Below are positions 58,209-64,000 of a DNA stretch of 64,000 bases, piece after piece; position 1 is the stretch's first letter; each line of letters opens with the position of its first letter. The DNA is from Phytophthora colocasiae (lineage: Eukaryota; Oomycota; Peronosporomycetes; Peronosporales; Peronosporaceae). Position numbers and translations under genes: made by a program. The stretch covers positions 186,001 through 250,000 of the forward strand of contig JAGKQI010000104.1 in assembly GCA_018806915.1 (NCBI GenBank). Direction: 5' to 3'. A model generated the notes under the pieces. It did not search any database. It was not told the origin of the DNA and saw only the letters and a program-made list of their open reading frames with translations.

Positions 58209-59135
58209 ATGCCCGGTGGTCGCAAGAAGAGAACTGATGCGTCTACAGCGACGAGCTATCATGCGCATTGTCGAGATTTTTGGCGCGAGCTCAATTCCGC
58301 GCCGGATCGCTTACGGTATAAATACCCACCAATCAGAAGCTCTGAAGATAAGATTCCACCAATCAAGAGCGTTATGTCTCGTTTTGATGGTCGACACAAT
58401 TTGGTTGGCGATACGACGTATTCGACCCAAGAAATGGTCGCCACCAAGCCCTCGAAGAAGCAGCGCGGCAAGCTGAAGGCTGCTAAGACCAAGAAGGAGA
58501 CTGCCAAGACGCATGTAAAGTTCGACGATGATGGAGAGAAGGTGATGCCCAAAAAACGTGCTCGTATGTTTAAGAAAAAGAACGCAGAGGAAGAGAAAGA
58601 GGGTAGTGGTAAAGCCGACCGGTCTCCGGAGATGATCCAGCAGGCCAAGTACTACCTGGAGCAATGGCAAAAGCGTGACGAGCCCAAGGACGATGATGAG
58701 TTGCCCTGGAAGTTTAAGGTGCGTTGATTTGGCCGTTTAATCTGGTGTTGAGCCATCATTCATTGTGTTTTTGTGTGTGGATTGCTTGTGTGATGCAGAA
58801 AATCAAACAGCAATGGATTCTCCGTTGGATGTACGAGGCCGATGTTGTGCCTAAATCCATGTTCTCCGTTGTGCTAGAGTATCTCAATGGTATCCAGGGT
58901 GCTGCACGCCAGGTTAGTTAACTGTATGAGTCTTGAAGTGTTGACTGTAATTGACATTCTGTTGTTGCTTCTGATGCAGCGTGTGATGGAGTCAGCGCAA
59001 GAAATCATTGATGTTGGTGTTCCTGCAAAAGAGGAGGAAGAGGCAGCAGCTGAGGAAAAAGAAAAGTTGCTCAGTATTAAGCTAGCTCGGAGACGCTACA
59101 AGCGTGCTCTGCAAATGGCAGAGCTGCTTGCTTAA
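58209..59135 (+). CDS. WKF-domain protein (C7orf50-like), three exons
   Basis: Exons 58209-58718, 58799-58912 and 58980-59135; phases agree; 259 residues. The last 110 residues are the WKF domain: YLEQWQKRDEPKDDDELPWK, then FKKIKQQWILRWMYEADVVP, FSVVLEYLNGIQGAARQ. The N-terminal half is Lys-rich with nuclear/nucleolar character (KPSKKQRGKLKAAKTKKE). Relatives are nucleolar proteins of unknown role. The start could also be the Met at 58373 (MSRFDGRHN). Confidence 0.8.
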
Positions 59136-59228
59136 CTGCTTAAGTGTAGAAACAGAAAGGTCTATTGTTGCTTTGCACACTGCAGTCTTGGTTTGCTGAT
59201 GAGCCTCCAGAGTTGTTCTAAAGGTAAG

Positions 59229-60581
59229 TTAACCAATATGGTCTGATACCATATCCCGGAAGCGATCAGGAGAACAGAGGTCGTCTGTGCTTTCGCCTAT
59301 TGCGAGGATTTCGCCGTTTAGTCGAACACGAACGAAGAATTTCCCGTTCTCGTCCTCCAGTAGTTCCAGTACGATGGCTGATGAATACTCGGGCCAAAAG
59401 CTGGTGTCATTTGCAATTTCAGCGTCCATAGTTCGGAGAACGGACAACAGCGAGACGTCATGTCCACTGTACATCACGATCTTCTTGCTTTCGCTGTGGT
59501 CCCAGAGAGCTTTTTCCATCTGCAATAAAGCACATAGACCGTCAGTCAGAAGTGCAGCAACAACGCGAATCGGACCTACCTCATGTAGCACATTATGCAT
59601 CAAGCGGCCAGCTACAAGTTTCAGGATCGTTTGGTGCGAGTAAAACTGCAGGAATCACGACAAATTGTCAGTTCCTACCACTACCAAGATGGTTGCCAGC
59701 AGATATGTTTTACCTGATGGAAACGAAAGCCGAGGTGTTTTTCCGTAGCATCACCATGCACTTCTGTGCCAGGAATGTACGGGGCCTGATGGGCTCGACG
59801 GCAGACAAAGTAGTCGGCAGCAGTTAACCATGTGAAAGGGACCTGGCCTGAGGATATAGCCGGAAACAGCTTGCTCAACTCCTCTTTGACCGGAGCCATT
59901 TCGTGCTCTCGCGCCGCGAACACAACGTTGTCTCTTTCCAACTCTGCCTTCATCTGCATGATCTCCGGAAAGAGCGGATAAGCTACATACACGTGCAAGC
60001 GAACATTAGCTCACTATTAATTTTGCGGAGCAACCACGCAAAACGCACTGTTGATGATATCCTTTTCCGGCGGAAGCACGCTTACTGGGGGAGTCAATTG
60101 GGGCTGATCACGTAGCATACCATCCAGCAGCGCTTGGACACTGAGTTGGGTACGTGTGTACGCGTTGCTGAAGATCTGCACCTGCTCTGGTGTCACTTCG
60201 TCTAGCTGCAGCTCCTCCTTCTCACATTGTCAGCCAGTCGAAAACAATGTCCATCAGTTCACTTCCGCTTTTCGAGGCAGTTCCATACAATAATTTATAT
60301 CTTACAAGTCGATCACCACGTTCGGTCATCTGTTCAATGCCTCGAGTCGTCAAGTACCCGAATGGTCGCTGCTGGAAGGAGTTCTGAGGCTCACCGCCCA
60401 TGTGGACACTGAACTTGGAACGGAGTTGCGCGAGTTGCGTCGGTGTTGGTAGATGTCTTCTCCACAGTAGAGCCTCCTCCTCCTCGTAGCGCGCATTGGC
60501 GACACCCTTGAAGATATTGATCAATGGGGTGCGGTCTCCATGGCGGTGCACCACCTGCAGTTGGCGCAGACGCAGCACCAT
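59229..60581 (-). CDS. Histidine acid phosphatase (branch 2), five exons
   Basis: Exons 60581-60306, 60217-60049, 59982-59714, 59645-59580 and 59519-59229; phases agree; 356 residues. Catalytic motif VVHRHGDRTP gives the phospho-accepting His; the C-terminal proton donor is the HD of SGHDVSLL. Between them are LTTRGIEQMTERGDRL and the conserved SNAYTRTQLSVQALLDGM (RTxxSxxA block). It removes phosphate from phosphomonoesters; closeness to acid phosphatase 6 or prostatic types cannot be decided. It begins MVLRLRQLQVV without a signal peptide, so it may be intracellular. Confidence 0.9.
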
Positions 60582-60640
60582 CGCAACAGATACCCAGCAA
60601 AATGACGAATAATAAGCAAAGGGGGGTTAAAAAAGTAAGC

Positions 60641-60701
60641 AAAGTATAGCTGAAGGAATTTAACGCATAAGTTATGCGTTAAATTCCTTCAGCTATACTT
60701 T
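60641..60701. repeat. Perfect 61-bp palindrome (30-base arms, single-G centre)
   Basis: Arms 60641-60670 and 60672-60701 are exact complements around G 60671. The arm starts AAAGTATAGCTGAAGG and ends AACGCATAA. Lies 60 bp upstream of the phosphatase ATG. Confidence 0.95.
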
Positions 60702-60703
60702 TA

Positions 60704-60746
60704 CCAGTTTGATGTTAGTTGTGCGGCATAACTAACATCAAACTGG
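60704..60746. repeat. 43-bp near-perfect palindrome next to the first
   Basis: Arms CCAGTTTGATGTTAGTT (60704-60720) and its exact complement (60730-60746); the inner GTGC-G-GCAT also pairs except one G-T. It covers the stop codon of the small minus-strand gene. Confidence 0.95.
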
Positions 60747-60962
60747 AGACCACAACAACTGCTGCCTAACGAGCGTGTTGGTACCCCACTCAGCTAAGGC
60801 TATACAAAGGTCTCGCTTTGCGACTTCAATCCGCTCCTCCTCACTTGTAGTTTCATTCAAAACATATTTATAGTGTGCTGGAAGTTCGTTTGCTGCTGCA
60901 ACTGCTTTAGGAGTGAACCGTGCACTGAGCGTGGCTAGGTGCCACCTCCTCTGCTGAAACAT
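60738..60962 (-). CDS. Small probable mitochondrial protein, 74 residues
   Basis: From the ATG at 60962: MFQQRRWHLATLSARFTPKA, then HYKYVLNETTSEEERIEVAK and ALAEWGTNTLVRQQLLW. The N-terminus is Arg-rich without acids, like a mitochondrial presequence; the remainder is helical and charged. I do not recognise the family. Its stop lies inside the second palindrome, and its ATG overlaps the ATG of the divergent coiled-coil gene by two bases. Protein-like composition argues for a real gene. Confidence 0.5.
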   Translation of the reverse strand: MFQQRRWHLATLSARFTPKAVAAANELPAHYKYVLNETTSEEERIEVAKRDLCIALAEWGTNTLVRQQLLWSPV

Positions 60963-63474
60963 GGCTAAGGAAGCCGTGGTCGCGACCTCCACGCTGTCCT
61001 TGAAAGACGCTCAACGTTGTTTCGACAAGGTACGGATCATGTTGAAGATGTCTTGTAGCCATCTTAATCATTCATTATTTGTTTGCTATGCACAGGAGCG
61101 ACTGACGCTGCTGCGTGATCTTGAGACGTTACGGCAGCAGTTAGTGAAAAAGGATCAGGCTGCTGCTCGTGCGGCGGCTGCAGCGAGCGCTCACACGATC
61201 CAGCTCAAGCGAGAAATCGCTACTCTGCAAACCAATTTGGCAGCTGTAGAAGCTGAACGTACTAAATTCCAAGAGCAATTTACACACACAAGCTCACTGC
61301 TTGAGACGGCATTAGATCAACGACAGGAAGATCAAACGAAGGTTTCCAGACTAAACGAGAGGCTGCGGACTGTGGAGAAAAAGCACGAGGAAACAGTCGA
61401 GTTGGTGAAAAACGAGTCTGCGTCCAATGTTCGATCTACTCAAGAGGAGCGGCAGGCATTACGTGCAAGAGTTGAACAGTTGAGAGGCAAGTTGGAAACG
61501 GAACGGAAAGAATGGGAAAAGGTACACCGCCCAATGGTGGACGAGCTTCAAAAGTGCAAAACGCGACTGCATCTGGTCGACAAAGAGCTTCAAGATGCGC
61601 GATATCGTGAACGCTCGAGCTTCCAGTTGAAGGAGAAAATGGGTGGTGAAGTTACTATTTACAAGCGGAAGGTTGCGGATTTATCAATGGCGTTGCAGGA
61701 AGCGCTGCATACGAAAAGTGAGATGAAAGCTGAGCACGCGCTGATGGTTCGGCATATGAAGAATAAGTGGCGAGAGGTCCTTCGGAATCACCAGCATTCC
61801 AAAGAGCAGCTAATGATGCTACAAGAAGATTACAATGGTTTATTTCGCTCGCGGACGTGTATCGAACAGCAAAACGAGCAGATTTACCAGGCTATGGTGC
61901 AAATGAAGGCACGACACGAGCAAATGGTCAAGGAGAAGGAGCAGGAGTGCTGGGAAATCGAGAAGAAGCACAAAAAGATGAGCGTAACGTGCTCCCAGTG
62001 TCTCAAGACGCCTGAACAGAAGCAACAAGACGAGCAGATTAAATTCGACGCCGTTCGTGAGCAGACGCGTCTTGAAGTCACGAAGGACTTAGAGCTTGAG
62101 CGCTGGAATCGCTTCCAAGAAATGAACACCAAGTATTTGGACACATGCAAAGAATTACAGGCTGCTGTCGAGAAATGTGAGGTGCTACAGGGGAAATGCA
62201 AGTCAGTAACGAATCAGCACCAAGAACTCCAGGAAAAAGAACAGAGAGTATCAAGCATGCTGAAGGAAGCTCAAGCCAAGGTACGAGAAGTGGATGCAAA
62301 GCGAAATGAGGAGAGTCAGCAAATGGAGGTGACGAAGAAAACGATGCAGGATCTCGTCGATAATTTAACCAGCTTGACTGCGGTGGTAAGAGCGTTCAAC
62401 GTTTGAATGTGTATGTTGGCAGCAAGAGAATAAAACGATATGGGGCTGGTGTATCTGAACAGACAGCAGATCAAAGTAAGAAGCTTCAGGAACTTGAAAA
62501 AGCTCGTCTGGAAGAGGTATGGTACATTTATCAAAAAAAAAAAACCTTGATGAAGCTAACTTAGTAACATTGTTCAGCGTCAAAGATTTACTGAGCAAGT
62601 TCGTAACCTGGAAGCTGATAAGCAATCTATCGCTCAAGATCACGATCAACTTACGCGTCGATACGAAGAGTTCGTCGCTCAGTACGAAGTGTTAAAGCAA
62701 GAAAAATCAAAGCACTGGAACGAAATTGTAGAAGCGCAGCTGAGTGCGAACATGCTAATTGAGGTAAGGCAAAATCTGGTGGTGTAAGTGAACTGACATA
62801 CTGAAGAAAACTCACAGCATGTTGAGCACCTGTAGGAACAGGCTCACACTATCGATGACTTGTTGCAAGTGAAGACCAACGTTTCGCCATCAAAACCAGA
62901 CGCATCACCAACTCGTGATTTATCCACAGGCCCAGCCACTAATTTCGTCTTGTCTGAGCACGCTAACCTCGTCAATAGCTTACGTCAAGAGTGCGAAGAC
63001 TTGCGAGGGGAAGTAACTCGACTGAAGGCCAAATTCCGGGATGAACAAGTATCTTGTCAGGGCGACAATGAAGGCGAACTGATGCGAGAAGTAAACGCCT
63101 TGCAACTCGAACGACAGAAGCTGAAAAAGAAGATCAAAGAGCAAGCCCTTACAATTCACGAACTGACCCTTCAAGAAGATGACGAAGAAGAAGAGGGGGA
63201 GGAAGGACAGAGCTTCATGTGCAGTAGTGAACAGGTGGTCAGCAATTTTGATCCAGGCGTGTCATCCTGTACGGATAGCAGTGTAGCACCAGGAACTTGG
63301 TGCGATACCGACCATCAAATGCCTCCTTCTCACAACCTACCTGTAGTACAGCAGCAGATCAACGAATTCTGGTTACCACCCCGCTCTCGGTCTACTGATG
63401 CTCGCACGAAATATTTGCCAACAGCTCGACAAAATAGCCGCAGCCCATTCAAAGTATGCTTGCTTGATGTTTGA
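60961..63474 (+). CDS. Long coiled-coil protein, five exons
   Basis: Exons 60961-61029, 61096-62385, 62463-62516, 62578-62763 and 62836-63474; phases agree; 745 residues. Almost continuous heptad helices from residue 25 to 600 (LLRDLETLRQQLVKKDQ, RLNERLRTVEKKHEETVEL), a single CSQC pair near 320, then a disordered, acidic C-terminus (EEEEGEEGQ) with a basic last stretch. Such proteins act as centrosomal, flagellar or golgin-type scaffolds; nothing specific can be named. A donor-like GTATGC at the end leaves open a further 3' exon. Confidence 0.78.
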
Positions 63475-64000
63475 AATGCAACTAGAGAAAACGAGATACA
63501 CAGTGTGTTCGTCTCTTCATCCCTACAATTGTCCGGCGAGTTGCAGTAACATCTTTCCAAATATCCCTTGGAATACTTCGTAGTAAAGTGCTATGCACAT
63601 GTAACAAAACTCTGAATGCAGTTCCGCTTGTACATGTTCCGTGGTGCTGTTTTTGCCAGCAATCAAGCACCAACGTGCTTCAAGCGCACCGAAATGGTCT
63701 TAGGATACACTGGTCGGTTGCGGGTGGGGATTCTTTTCGCGTGCTCAACGGCTGGTTCCCACGTGCACCCCGCGTCGACACGTTTCGGCTGGTCGTCGAG
63801 TGCATGTTGGACAGCACACGACCATGCACGTCCGCTCTGGCACACACACACACACATTTTTCTTATTTCACTAACGGGGAAGGCTCCCCCGCTACCAACC
63901 CGTTTGTTGGCATGCGTGGGATCATGAGACGTCGCTCCCGTTACCTCTAGTTATGCTGCTCGTACTAGACTAAAGAGACAATGACAATTGCAAGGTAGTC
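63475..64000. other. Intergenic or gene edge, about 525 bp
   Basis: No gene recognised. Contains a short (CA)n microsatellite at about 63840-63856. Further exons of the coiled-coil gene or the next gene may begin here. Confidence 0.5.

Noticed and set aside
60391..60642. Frame with a signal-peptide-like start (LTFLTPLCLLFVILLG) overlapping the phosphatase N-terminus
   Set aside because: It has no ATG (its first start codon is TTG) and is out of frame with the catalytic RHGDRTP motif, so it cannot supply a signal peptide without an unseen indel or splice.

Overview
This window looks like nuclear DNA of a plant-pathogenic oomycete, most likely Phytophthora or a close relative (Peronosporales). 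The evidence is a Crinkler-type (CRN) effector gene with a diverged LxLFLAK-like header, a WRKY19-like Cys/His repeat protein of the kind common in oomycetes, genes only about 70-250 bp apart, and introns of about 55-120 bp with GTRNGT donors and YAG acceptors. A CEP43/FOP-like centriolar protein is also present, as expected for a lineage with flagellated zoospores. I rebuilt exon structures by eye from conserved protein joins plus splice sites. Wherever exon positions are given, the phases were checked to add up.

Layout, left to right. 1-8.7 kb: the 3' part of a serine carboxypeptidase, a five-exon TMEM135-like membrane protein (-), a 2.9 kb 5'-truncated LINE inserted just upstream of its start, and the WRKY19-like Cys/His repeat protein (-). 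9.7-18.7 kb: TMEM70-like (+), CEP43/FOP-like (-), a protein resembling only the C-terminal half of CHD1 (-), GEP4-like phosphatidylglycerophosphate phosphatase (+), FAM177-like (-) and a possible hemerythrin-like helical protein (-). 18.7-21.1 kb: a gene-free strip with two complete non-autonomous DNA transposons, a PIF/Harbinger-type MITE with TTA duplication and a hAT-type element with an 8-bp duplication that carries a decayed BED-finger segment. 21.1-28.5 kb: a very large CHD-type remodeller with bromodomain, PHD fingers, chromodomains and a PDZ-like domain.

29-36 kb: an ABCB (MDR-type) transporter with an apparent one-base frameshift, then a CRN gene broken by one in-frame stop. 36-43.6 kb: a 12-exon histidyl-tRNA synthetase, a five-exon unknown protein, an ankyrin-PDZ protein and a PX-domain protein. 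43.8-48.1 kb: WDR6 (a tRNA 2'-O-methyltransferase partner) and the autophagy protein ATG8. 48.1-50.5 kb: gene-poor, with a second decayed hAT-like element. 50.5-58.1 kb: the Rab1/YPT1 GTPase, a short BRCT protein resembling the REV1 BRCT, SEC13, RFC4, an ERGIC-53/VIP36-type L-lectin and a cyclin. 58.2-63.5 kb: a WKF-domain protein, a histidine acid phosphatase, a small protein, two adjacent near-perfect palindromes and a long coiled-coil protein.

Most genes are ordinary housekeeping genes: ER-Golgi traffic (YPT1, SEC13, L-type lectin), chromatin (CHD remodeller, CHD1-C protein), DNA replication and damage tolerance (RFC4, BRCT protein), mitochondria (TMEM70, GEP4) and translation (HARS, WDR6). 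The unusual material is the TE insertions with intact footprints, the broken CRN and ABC genes, the domain makeup of the two CHD-related proteins, the 60.6 kb palindrome pair and a 3 x 30-bp repeat in a divergent promoter. I found no tRNA, rRNA or CRISPR features.
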